Of a DNA stretch of 64,000 nucleotides, positions 54,601 through 60,500 are shown piece by piece. A model generated the notes under the pieces. It had not been told where the DNA came from. It was given only the letters and a program-made list of their open reading frames with translations, and did not search any database. How positions within the stretch are numbered: position 1 is the stretch's first letter; every line of letters starts with the position of its first letter. The position numbers were made by a program, and so were the translations under genes. Source of the DNA: Antedon mediterranea (lineage: Eukaryota > Echinodermata > Crinoidea > Comatulida > Antedonidae). The stretch is taken from positions 28,998,288 to 29,062,287 of the forward strand of contig NC_092676.1 of assembly GCF_964355755.1 (NCBI RefSeq), given 5' to 3'.

Positions 54601-55139
54601 AACGTCGACACGAATGGGTGATGACTCAAGATGCACAACGACGTTAGAGAATTATTTCGCACTTTCTTTGATTGTTTTATGCGTCGTTTAGTGCGAGGAG
54701 ACCTTTTCAGTTCCTGATCGTCGGAAAGGGGTAAACTCAATGTGTCATTACTACTAGATGAATTCTGTCGGTTATTTACAAGCATTTTCTCACGTTTCCC
54801 GCCAGCAGATTTACGATCTGATGTCCTGAACGGTCGGTAGAAATTAAGACAAATTCCATAACGCATACGACCACTATCTTTATCAGTTAACGTGAAAACA
54901 AAGGACGTATTATCTCGCAAACTGTTTCGTTTTTGGCCAACCGTCAAGCAACCTTCGGGCTGGCAGAAGAATATAACGTCTGGTGGTAACCGGAAGTCAC
55001 GATGATCTTCGGCGGGGTACCGTCGCAAAAGTTCTGGTGTTTGCGCAACTTCATTGTTCCGATTTGGATGTTTAGCGCCAACGATTACAAGGTAATCTAA
55101 AAGTCTTGGACAAAGGTAGCTACCCTTCCAGTTAGACAT
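18442..55139 (-). CDS. MADD: MADD / Rab3-GEP orthologue, complete, 1,668 aa
   Basis: MAP-kinase-activating death domain protein, the DENN-family guanine nucleotide exchange factor for Rab3 and Rab27 (known for the family). Twenty-six coding exons (55139-54511 down to 18623-18442, each listed separately) have agreeing phases and sum to 5,007 nt including the stop, close to the mammalian length of about 1,650 residues. Domains: uDENN in residues 1-210, cDENN about 210-420, dDENN about 420-625. Next comes a long serine/acid-rich linker, then a conserved block at about 1,330-1,430 ([35 protein letters not shown]). A PH-like domain lies at about 1,435-1,550 and a conserved tail ends in SVLCLFSYVAA-like [11 protein letters not shown]. 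The start matches the conserved [17 protein letters not shown]-terminus. Head-to-head with the plus-strand gene at 56 kb. Confidence 0.95.
18752..18900. mobile_element. MITE family M2, copy 1
   Basis: Inverted ends tttcacacctgttccagcgc and the complement of ggcaccggaccggtgtgaaa, with inner ggcaaatcaaat / atttgatttgac arms. Long imperfect hairpin of 149 bp in a MADD intron. Confidence 0.85.
19128..19197 (-). CDS. MADD: MADD coding exon 25
   Basis: Encodes [20 protein letters not shown] and HEY. Confidence 0.92.
19536..19635. mobile_element. Small MITE with GGATCCA ends
   Basis: Inverted ends cagtggaggatccaag and ctggatccacccctg enclose about 70 bp. The ends resemble hAT-type non-autonomous elements (CAGNGG); class is an inference. 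Confidence 0.6.
20507..20575. repeat. 34-bp tandem duplication
   Basis: Two copies of accattctaactaaaacctg followed by ttacaatgatgaat. MADD intron. Confidence 0.9.
21923..22029 (-). CDS. MADD: MADD coding exon 24
   Basis: Encodes [20 protein letters not shown] and [15 protein letters not shown]. Confidence 0.95.
22329..22404 (-). CDS. MADD: MADD coding exon 23
   Basis: Encodes [20 protein letters not shown] and NGMSG. Confidence 0.94.
22507..22686. mobile_element. 180-bp MITE (family M3) in a MADD intron
   Basis: Left end acagtctactctcccaatac is the near-complement of the right end gtattgggagagttgactgt. The interior has no coding sign. It ends about 40 bp from the donor of exon 22. Confidence 0.7.
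22725..22889 (-). CDS. MADD: MADD coding exon 22 (PH-like)
   Basis: Encodes [37 protein letters not shown] and [10 protein letters not shown]. Confidence 0.96.
22975..23082 (-). CDS. MADD: MADD coding exon 21 (PH-like start)
   Basis: Encodes [20 protein letters not shown] and [16 protein letters not shown]. The 53-bp array begins about 50 bp upstream of its acceptor. Confidence 0.95.
23133..23710. repeat. 53-bp minisatellite, about 10 copies
   Basis: Unit contains caacatgccaactctgaacc, ttgacatatctactagtttc and actatagtaacaa; period 53. Two copies share a variant (actggtaaacacca), suggesting block duplication. MADD intron. Confidence 0.94.
23782..23933 (-). CDS. MADD: MADD coding exon 20
   Basis: Encodes [20 protein letters not shown] and [20 protein letters not shown], the conserved C-terminal helical block. 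Confidence 0.96.
24044..24293. mobile_element. MITE family M1, copy 9, with expanded core
   Basis: Ends gctgtctacactatcaaatt and tttgtcaaactggttaaata bound about seven inner units of ataccatatttaagcatatc (24,107-24,240). Confidence 0.85.
24501..24686 (-). CDS. MADD: MADD coding exon 19
   Basis: Encodes [40 protein letters not shown] and [13 protein letters not shown], strongly diagnostic of MADD. Confidence 0.97.
24809..25008. repeat. 69-bp minisatellite, 3 copies
   Basis: Unit contains caggggctgagatggaccag, tggaacactactattctgaa and agaagcatgggtcttttaaa; copies are almost identical, so recent. MADD intron. Confidence 0.95.
25226..25382 (-). CDS. MADD: MADD coding exon 18
   Basis: Encodes [20 protein letters not shown] and [16 protein letters not shown]. 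The exon itself opens with gtaagt, so the acceptor border (ttatag|gtaag) was set by frame. Confidence 0.93.
25582..25889 (-). CDS. MADD: MADD coding exon 17 (linker)
   Basis: Encodes [40 protein letters not shown] and [19 protein letters not shown]. Acceptor ttatag, donor gtaagc. Confidence 0.92.
26143..26288. mobile_element. MITE family M1, copy 10
   Basis: Ends taaagctctgtctacactat and gatattgtagacagtgctta; 146 bp, MADD intron. Confidence 0.85.
26777..26935. repeat. Interspersed-tandem repeat, 5 copies
   Basis: acatgtgggtaaagctcatt plus tgcata occurs five times with irregular 30-40 bp spacing. Confidence 0.85.
27672..27978 (-). mobile_element. tRNA-derived SINE, family A, near full length
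   Basis: The minus strand starts gagtgcgtggctgagcggtt (box A) with box B gggttcgagactcg about 55 nt on. The body includes gtccagtgtacacatctagc and gagacgagtagggggttacc. The 3' end has a hairpin-forming actgggcgacc/ggcccagt and tail aaataaaatatttcaattca. Looks like a tRNA-Leu/Ser-type head. MADD intron. Confidence 0.88.
28583..28728. repeat. 8-bp microsatellite (gtaatgtt)n
   Basis: About 18 units of gtaatgtt with gtattgtt and gtgatgtt variants. The open frames it makes on the minus strand are artefacts. Confidence 0.95.
29390..29413 (-). CDS. MADD: MADD microexon 16 (24 nt, candidate cassette)
   Basis: Acceptor with a strong pyrimidine tract (cgtgccctctcccccag) and donor gtaaga. Adds AFESLMRL in frame; skipping it also keeps frame between exons 15 and 17. 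Sequence alone cannot show that it is used. Confidence 0.6.
29936..30067 (-). CDS. MADD: MADD coding exon 15
   Basis: Encodes [20 protein letters not shown] and then [18 protein letters not shown], a Gly/Ala-rich hydrophobic stretch. Donor gtatgt. Confidence 0.88.
30298..30354 (-). CDS. MADD: MADD coding exon 14 (57 nt)
   Basis: Encodes [18 protein letters not shown] in the frame set by exon 13. Multiple of three, so it may be a cassette. Donor gtaaga. Confidence 0.85.
31307..31346. repeat. Short inverted repeat (hairpin)
   Basis: Arms attctgcacatg and catgtgcagaat, 12 bp, with a loop of about 16 nt. Possibly the core of an old MITE. Confidence 0.6.
32552..32653. mobile_element. MITE family M1, copy 11 (left end lost)
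   Basis: tatatggacttgatgatgtc, two accatatttgggca units and ttgatagtgtagacagc remain. Confidence 0.8.
33408..33723 (-). CDS. MADD: MADD coding exon 13
   Basis: Encodes [40 protein letters not shown] and [15 protein letters not shown]. Donor is gtgaga. Confidence 0.94.
34093..34270 (-). CDS. MADD: MADD coding exon 12
   Basis: Encodes [20 protein letters not shown] and [20 protein letters not shown], ending TEDYIEDM. Confidence 0.95.
34293..34425. mobile_element. MITE family M1, copy 12 (right end truncated)
   Basis: ttaaagctctgtctacacaa to acatcacacttttttgtcaa. It lies just upstream of MADD exon 12, between that exon and the donor minisatellite. Confidence 0.82.
34565..35297. repeat. 27-bp minisatellite carrying MADD splice-donor copies, about 27 units
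   Basis: On the MADD-sense strand the unit is caggtaaagtattgtaccaa followed by gtgatat. Its first unit is the genuine 5' splice site of exon 11. About ten inner units keep CAG|GTAAAG; most others have CTG|GTAAAG. The array fills nearly three-quarters of the 1,026-bp intron. As 27 is a multiple of 3, both strands are open over more than 700 bp; neither frame is taken as a protein. Confidence 0.95.
35297..35408 (-). CDS. MADD: MADD coding exon 11 (donor is the first unit of a minisatellite)
   Basis: Encodes [20 protein letters not shown] then [15 protein letters not shown]. Acceptor tgttcttcatcag; donor CAG|gtaaag is the first unit of the 27-bp array at 34,565-35,297. The 112-nt length is needed to join exons 10 and 12 in frame, which supports the call. 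Shifting the border by one unit would add a stop (TAA) at once. Confidence 0.9.
35726..36284 (-). CDS. MADD: MADD coding exon 10 (linker)
   Basis: 559 nt of Ser/Thr/Pro-rich linker: [55 protein letters not shown] and [16 protein letters not shown]. Ends in phase 1 at gtaaga. Confidence 0.9.
36285..38445. other. MADD intron 9 content
   Basis: Apart from the 444-bp inverted-repeat element, only AT-rich sequence seen. Confidence 0.6.
36675..37118. mobile_element. 444-bp inverted-repeat element in a MADD intron
   Basis: Left arm ggttggtaaggtttcaacct...tatttcacagaggcctt and right arm aaggcctctgtgaaaaagtg...aaaaccttaccaacc are complementary over about 45 bp. The open frame between them (36,914) has no known domain. 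Confidence 0.7.
38446..38532 (-). CDS. MADD: MADD coding exon 9 (linker)
   Basis: Encodes [20 protein letters not shown] and HSISNPCRR. In-frame 87-nt exon, possibly alternative. Splice sites ggctcag / gtaagt. Confidence 0.8.
38622..38773. mobile_element. MITE family M1, copy 13
   Basis: Ends aaagccttgtctacacatca and tttgatagtgtagacagagc. MADD intron. Confidence 0.85.
39169..39303. mobile_element. MITE family M1, copy 14
   Basis: Ends taaagctctgtccacacttt and taaagttttgtgtagacaga. MADD intron. Confidence 0.82.
39442..39596 (-). CDS. MADD: MADD coding exon 8 (linker)
   Basis: Encodes [20 protein letters not shown] and [20 protein letters not shown]. Disordered linker; phase fits both neighbours. 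Confidence 0.88.
39912..40239 (-). CDS. MADD: MADD coding exon 7 (dDENN end)
   Basis: Encodes [32 protein letters not shown], then the Ser/Asp-rich stretch [20 protein letters not shown]. Ends in phase 1. Confidence 0.95.
40441..40561 (+). pseudogene. 5S rRNA-like sequence (SINE head)
   Basis: Nearly full-length 5S with changes such as gccatatacggctttaccac at the 5' end; the terminal stem gccatata/tatatgg can still pair. It is single copy, inside an intron and fused to a SINE body, so I call it element-derived rather than a working rRNA gene. Confidence 0.75.
40441..40800 (+). mobile_element. 5S-rRNA-derived SINE (SINE3-like)
   Basis: The first 121 bp read as 5S rRNA: ttctcgtaagatcaccgaag, taagcgacgttgggcctggt, acttggatgggagaccatct and gggaataacgggtgctgt. 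This keeps the box A, intermediate element and box C of the internal pol III promoter. About 200 bp of non-5S body follow, then an A-rich tail (40,780-40,800). It lies antisense in the MADD intron between exons 6 and 7. Confidence 0.85.
40879..41172 (-). CDS. MADD: MADD coding exon 6 (dDENN)
   Basis: Encodes [20 protein letters not shown] and [19 protein letters not shown], the dDENN region. Phase 0 at both ends. Confidence 0.95.
41173..44049. other. MADD intron 5 content
   Basis: 2.9 kb: a diverged duplication (cactttcttgtga at 41,231 and 41,307), M1 copy 15, and a possible old element at 43,488-43,745 with tagccaggattt / aaatccccctagcta ends. No exon seen. Confidence 0.55.
42647..42800. 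mobile_element. MITE family M1, copy 15
   Basis: Ends aaaagctctgtctacactat and ttggtagtgtagacagagcc, with two inner aaatatggtagtgatatg units. MADD intron. Confidence 0.86.
44050..44130 (-). CDS. MADD: MADD coding exon 5
   Basis: Encodes [20 protein letters not shown] and LRAHLKQ. Phase 0 at both ends. Confidence 0.93.
45579..45615. repeat. Perfect 17-bp inverted repeat with 3-nt loop
   Basis: Arms tataccagggagttgta and tacaactccctggtata around aaa. A perfect DNA palindrome this tight is uncommon here. Confidence 0.9.
46088..46312 (+). mobile_element. tRNA-derived SINE, family C
   Basis: Head ttggtggttaaaatgc (box A-like) and cctgggttcaagtcctg (box B), then a body with ttgcaactccactcccaaag and ttggttatccttggcaatac. 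Tail unclear. Confidence 0.7.
46777..46890 (-). CDS. MADD: MADD coding exon 4 (cDENN)
   Basis: Encodes [20 protein letters not shown] and [12 protein letters not shown], matching the DENN-family APxPFxxGxP and DxDxN signatures. Confidence 0.96.
47948..48062. mobile_element. MITE family M1, copy 16
   Basis: Ends ctgtcgacactatcaaatta and taaagtttgatagtagacaa; diverged. Confidence 0.78.
48070..48177. mobile_element. MITE family M1, copy 17 (right end lost)
   Basis: ttaaaactctgtctacacta through gcatatcactaccatat; lies 8 bp from copy 16 in the same orientation. Confidence 0.78.
48807..48969. mobile_element. MITE family M2, copy 2
   Basis: Ends aagggtctttcacacctgtt and the near-complement of gatttgaaagaccctt; shares ttcacacctgttcc and ggcaaatcaaa with copy 1 at 18,752. 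Confidence 0.88.
49003..49134 (-). CDS. MADD: MADD coding exon 3 (cDENN)
   Basis: Encodes [20 protein letters not shown] and [17 protein letters not shown], the conserved cDENN core. Confidence 0.96.
49135..51347. other. MADD intron 2 content
   Basis: 2.2 kb AT-rich intron. Only M1 copy 18 is recognised. Confidence 0.6.
51110..51272. mobile_element. MITE family M1, copy 18
   Basis: Ends ctaaagctgtctatacacta and tctgatagtgtagacaaagc. About 75 bp from the donor of MADD exon 2. Confidence 0.84.
51348..51645 (-). CDS. MADD: MADD coding exon 2 (cDENN start)
   Basis: Encodes [40 protein letters not shown] and [20 protein letters not shown]. Donor is gttggt. Confidence 0.95.
51646..54510. other. 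MADD intron 1 content
   Basis: 2.9 kb, very AT-rich. A hairpin gttattttagc / gctaaaataac lies near 52,003-52,037. No exon or RNA gene found. Confidence 0.6.
54511..55139 (-). CDS. MADD: MADD coding exon 1 (uDENN)
   Basis: Starts [20 protein letters not shown] and continues with [22 protein letters not shown] and [21 protein letters not shown] possible acceptor 23 nt before the ATG (exon start 55,162) implies a separate 5' UTR exon that I could not place. Donor is gtgggt. Confidence 0.95.
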
Positions 55140-55161
55140 AATGTTCTTATTGTCATAAACT

Positions 55162-56035
55162 GCTGAACAGCATCATACTTCAAATTTTGAGTTACAAATT
55201 TGTTTATTGCTTTATAGTTATTAAGATGTCTTCAATTTACACATCCTCTCTGAGAATTTAAAAAAAAAAGTGTTATCATAAATACTCCTCAACAGTTTCG
55301 TTTCAGTACTTTATCCTTCTCTATAATCATATAAAAACAAGTGCTAGTTTAGTTATATATAGCCATACACAATCATCCCACAAATAGATATTCACTCATT
55401 ATTGACTACTACTACGTCTCTCTCTCTATGTTTAATACACCGACTCCGAAGGAGTTTCTCTTTAATTTTATGTCTGCTTTGTATCAAATCACGGACACAC
55501 AGTATCTAACTACCATCTGGGCTAAACTAAACAAAAGATGGTTTGGTATATTACGATAAAGACAACACTATCTATAAGCTAGCTACCAGCAATTCTTTCA
55601 TTTAAAACCCATCAGTGTCAGCAGGCAGCAGACAATCTCTCCGCCCCTTTTTCTACTCGCAGGCTACCACCACCAGCAGCACGTCAAAATAAAAAGATGT
55701 TTCACTCAGCCATACTCCAGTGTTTTAACATCCTATATTTTACTTACAATATAGCGCATTCGATGTAAAAATATGCAAATAAATACTACTTGATAAATAG
55801 GTTTGATATACACTGATCTGGTGAAGTAAACAAAGCAAAATTATAGTAAATTTCTAGCTTCGTTTTGCGGTCTGACATACGACTATTCAATGACCGACCG
55901 ACCTTGAAAATGAAAATAAATGATCGATACGCGATCGATAATGAGGGCGCACTTGCAATATTGTCAGTGCTTTTTTTCGATGTTTATTTCGATCACTTTT
56001 TCAGTTGGTCGTATTGTTTTTTCATATTTTATATA
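55162..56035. promoter_or_regulatory. Shared head-to-head promoter region (MADD / plus-strand gene)
   Basis: About 900 bp separate the two ATG candidates on opposite strands. It contains tctctccgcccctttttcta (GC-box-like, 55,637) and the CGATCGATA-rich stretch near 55,920-55,940. No TATA box is evident for MADD. Transcription starts are not visible, so the bidirectional reading is an inference from layout. Confidence 0.45.
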
Positions 56036-56068
56036 ATGGACGATTTCAAAATGAACGCTGCAAAAATG
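56036..56068 (+). CDS. Candidate first coding exon of the plus-strand gene
   Basis: ATG at 56,036 opens MDDFKMNAAKM, then a possible donor gtatta. The 33-nt length gives phase 0, which fits the phase-0 start needed at 57,396. Weak donor and no homology; a start in the GC-rich stretch 56,885-56,957 (donor gtatgc) is an alternative. Confidence 0.3.
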
Positions 56069-56440
56069 GTATTAATTAATTGTCTTATCGGTTCAAGATA
56101 TTGCTTTGGTAAATTTGGTTTGTAAAGGCGCCAAACGTAGATTAGATAGGCTAGGCCTAGGCTAGCTAGCTAGAGAGTACAGGTAAAGAAGAAAGCGAGA
56201 GTACGCCTGAAAGAAGACCTCATACACACATACGTTCATCTAAATGATAGGCCTAGGTGTTGGCGTCCTTAGTAACCAACCATACATATTATTATTTATT
56301 GGAAATTATTGTAGGCCTCATGAGAAAAATACATTTTAATATTTATAATAAAATATTAATTATAATAAATAATAATTATTATTAATTTATTAATATTATT
56401 TATTGATAAATAATTAATAATAAGTATTTAATAATGTATT

Positions 56441-57224
56441 TGTTATGCGCGATTTGAACGATTTGCGCAATTTGAAATTGCGCAAAAAAATCCTTGCGCA
56501 ATTTGAAATTGCGCAAATAATTCTTGCGCAATTTAAAATTGCGCAAGGATTTTTTTGCGCAATTTCAAATTGCGCAATCAACTTGCGCAATTTCAAATTG
56601 CGCAAGAAAATCTTTGCGCAATTTTAAATTGCGCTGCACAATTTGTAAATTGCGCAAGATAGTTCTTGCGCAATATGACACCTTTGCGCAATTTGAAAAC
56701 GAACTGTAAATTTTCCCATACATGGCTAGGCTAGGCCTACTAGGCAGAGGAGTTTAACATTTAGTATTTTATTATATAAATAAGACCATTTCAATGAAGA
56801 TAATGTTTAATACTCACTTTTTAAGTTTTTAATATGTAACCTTGTCAGTATCAGTAGTCCAGACCCTAGCTAGGCTAGAGTAGTATAGCCGGCCGCCCGC
56901 GCCGCGCCCGCCTGGTGGAACACCACCGCTTCGTTTTCCTTCGTCGGTTCTTCGACGGTATGCTAACTTATAACAATATTTGCACTACTAAAATAAGGAA
57001 ATGTGATATTTATCTTTAATTTTGAATCATTCTTAGAAATTACTATAAAAATATGGGTGTGCATGATTTCACAATCTGTCGAAAAACCTTGCGCAATTTG
57101 CAGATTACTTGCGCAATTTAATACGTTGCTTGCGCAATTTGAAACACATGTTTCAATTCAAATTGCGCAAGGATTTTTTTTGCGCAATTTCAAATTGCGC
57201 AAATCGTTCAAATCGCGCATAACA
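56441..57224. mobile_element. Fold-back element built of TTGCGCAA palindromes
   Basis: Outer arms tgttatgcgcgatttgaacg (56,441) and its complement (ending 57,224) extend inward about 65 bp. The element contains 20 exact TTGCGCAA octamers: 14 in 56,441-56,700 and 6 in 57,085-57,205. Many form larger palindromes of the type ttgcgcaatttgaaattgcg. A GC-rich stretch with no palindromes (56,885-56,960) lies in the middle. It probably falls in the first intron of the plus-strand gene. Confidence 0.85.
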
Positions 57225-57395
57225 TATTCACACATCTCCAGAGCTGAATCAGTTAAAGCCTAACCTTTAGAACTGAACAATTTATAAATCATTTATAAAA
57301 CTGATTTTCTTTCTAGCTGATTTACTGTATGAGGCTTTGTATCAAGAGATAATAAAAATTTCTGCAAATCAATTTTTTTTTATTTTAACCATCAG

Positions 57396-57558
57396 ATAGC
57401 TGCACAACAGCGCAAGAACAGAGCCCAGTCACCAGAGACGGAAAGCAACTGGGATAGCTCAGAACCTGAAGATAATGTTCCTCAGATAAGCTCAGATGAC
57501 GAAGAGAGTTTTAAGTACACCCCAAAAAAACAAACACAAAGGCAAAATAATAATAAAA
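57396..57558 (+). CDS. Plus-strand gene, exon A
   Basis: Encodes IAAQQRKNRAQSPETESNWD and DNVPQISSDDEESFKYTPKK. Acceptor ttttaaccatcag, donor gtaaat. Start phase 0. Confidence 0.8.
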
Positions 57559-60500
57559 GTAAATCAATTTGAAATTATTTTGTTGAACTATCGATGTAAA
57601 ATAATAAATCGTTGAATCATCCTCACATTAATTGCATCTTGATCCCATCATTCTTCTTATTAATAATGTTATATTTTGCCAGCATTATCATTTACTTACT
57701 TTTATTTTCAATTTATTTATAGTCAACTGAACTCGCAGGCATGCTAATATCCAGGGGGCCTCTTTAAAATGATAAAATATACACATCTATTATACCTACC
57801 TAAATTATGGTTATTATATCACATTCAGTAATGTCTTTGTACTTTTTATTTACATTTTTAAGGCTATAACAACAGTACAACTCAGAATTCTACCCCACCT
57901 GTTGCTGCTGCATATGTAAAGCAAGAACGACACTCAAATAGGAACTCACCTGCTCTCAGCACAAAAAGGTTGAAACACGTTTGTTTTTTTGTCATTTAAA
58001 AATAATAACCTTATTTGGAACATCTTGGCTGGAACACATTCACTAGCACTAATCATGGCCATGGTTGTTTTGCTGAAGATCATATTTTATTATCCATACC
58101 ATAGTTGGGCACATATAACACTGTTTTTGTGTCCAAAGCTGGCCTTACCAATTAGCATTTAGTTTTATATTTTCAGTGCCAGTAAAAGAAACCAAAAAGA
58201 TGTGAATGTTTTTGTTGATAATGGTTTTGATTCTGATGAGAATGAACCAGTTTCTTCAACAATTAAAAGAAAGCCAAAAGAGGAAGTACCACCATATGAT
58301 TTTAAAGGTGTAATAAAAGGTAGTGTTATTTCTGCTTCAATTGTGATATTTACAAATTTAGTTTATTTAAATCTACAGTATTATATAACACCTAAATAAA
58401 TTTCTGTCATTTTATTTGACGATTGTCGTGCAATAGTACGCACTATGTAACGATTGTTAAATAGTACTTTTTTATCGTTTATGAAAAAAATCTCATTAAC
58501 CTCATGGCATTATTTGTACCATTCCACTCGTAATCAATCAATACTAAATTGTTGTATTTATATTTTTATAGAAGGACGAGATCCAAGCAAACAAACAACT
58601 CAGCCAACAGGCAAGCATCGAAAAGGACAATTATATGATGTGTCTACTAAACAAGAGAGTAAGTATTCCTATCAATAATATGTGATGTGTCTACTAAACA
58701 AGGGAGTAAGTATTCCTATCAATAATATGTGATGTGTCTACTAAACAAGAGAGTAAGTATTCCTATCAATAATATGTTTGTATTATTTAGTTTCTAAACT
58801 TAGTAATTATTCATTTTATTATAGTTTCCATTTTAACAGGTAAAAGTCAGAATGGTTCAGCTTTCGACTCTGATGAAGAAAGGGAAATGTTGGCAGAAAT
58901 TCGCACAGAGATGAAGAAAGTGAATAAAAACCACCTTGATGTTCCAAAAGGTAAAACATAAATTATTGGAATTTTTTTGAATACATTTTTTCTCTCCCTT
59001 CCGTTCTAACACCTTGGTACAACCTGTAAGAAAATTATTATTATTTTTTTCTTATGAAGTTAAATGTTGTCATACTTTAGGGAGAGATGTTAGACAAAGG
59101 GTTTCGGACAATCAACCAACCGTCTCAAAAAGTACACCAAAGGTATCCAAGGTCAAGGAAGACAAGAAAAGTGATCTTTTTACTGTAGGAGTGCCTGCAT
59201 CCAATAGAGGACAAGAATCGTTGGAGAATACTGGACAGCTGGAGTTGCAAAGTGTGACGATGTCAGAGAAAGGTTATCCCACTCAGCCATCAGGCAACAT
59301 TGGAACCAGGTAAAGGGTACTCTTTCAATTTGTTGGGCACCGGAAAACTACTCTTCTCTAGAAATATATTCCAATCTTAATTCCCCAATGTACTAAACTT
59401 AGATTTGTTTAGAAACTCATCTTTTTGTCCAGGCTTATACATAATAATTCCCTCCATTTTAAATTTGCAATTTGATTCTGTATTTTAATCTGAGGTGATT
59501 GCATACTATAAACATCCTAAGGCGCCTTGAGTACCTTAGGTGGCGAAGTGAACTCTAGAAATCTGTATTATTATTATTATTACAAATTGTATTAATTCTT
59601 TTTACAGATATGTTTATCATTATGAGCATGGTAGCCTTGAGTATTATGACACAAGGAATGGAAGAGAGGAGATCTACATGGCAAATATTGCTGACAAGTA
59701 AGTATTGTGATTAAATATGTATTGTACATCAAACGATGCCACGACTAAGGCATTAACAGAGCCACATTTAGCTATCTATAAGCCATAGGTCCAGTGTACA
59801 CATCTAGCTCATGCACTTTAAATAACCTAGTACATCTTTCGAGACGAGTAGGGGGTTACCCCGGTGTATTAGTACATCACAGCCACTAATTATAACTGGG
59901 TCCTCTGCACACTCACGTCATATTGCGAATTTTGGACAAAAAGTGTTTTGAGAGCGCTTTTGATTTAAACATTAGCGCGAGCCTATCTTTACCGCTGAGA
60001 ATTGTATTGAGAAACCCGAAGACTTCACGCGAGCGAGACGAACTGACTAAGAACATTATTACTATAGATTTTCACTTCATACACGCTTATTATTGAACAA
60101 TAGTTAGTATAAATATCTGCTAGTTAATTAGAGACATTCGATGTTACTAAGAATACTAAAGAAATTACTTATAATACAAATTTAAAAGATTTATAACGAT
60201 TCTAGTTTAGGTAACATTCGCCCATTAACAATGAAAACAAACAAATCCTGCGTAGGAAATCGCGGAACTCTAAAAACTTTGTTTTAATATCACGCTAAAA
60301 TTGTTTCCGAATTTTTAAATACATATTTGTAAATATTATGTTAAATTTCAATATCTTTACTTTTAATCCTCAAAAAATCAAAATGTTGATATTTTTTAAA
60401 AGAATTTTATGATCATTTGAAATCGGGTATATTTACTATCGATCGCGCTCCGCCGGTGCCCGAGTAGGTGTGTACGCGTCGCTTTTGCAGGCTCTATTCC

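Noticed and set aside
55865-56125. Plus-strand frame of 86 residues
   Set aside because: Low-complexity aromatic sequence in the promoter region. Only the short MDDFKMNAAKM segment, in a different reading of the region, fits the downstream gene by phase.
56414-56709. Minus and plus frames rich in RNLKLRK / AQFEIAQ
   Set aside because: Translations of the TTGCGCAA palindrome cluster.
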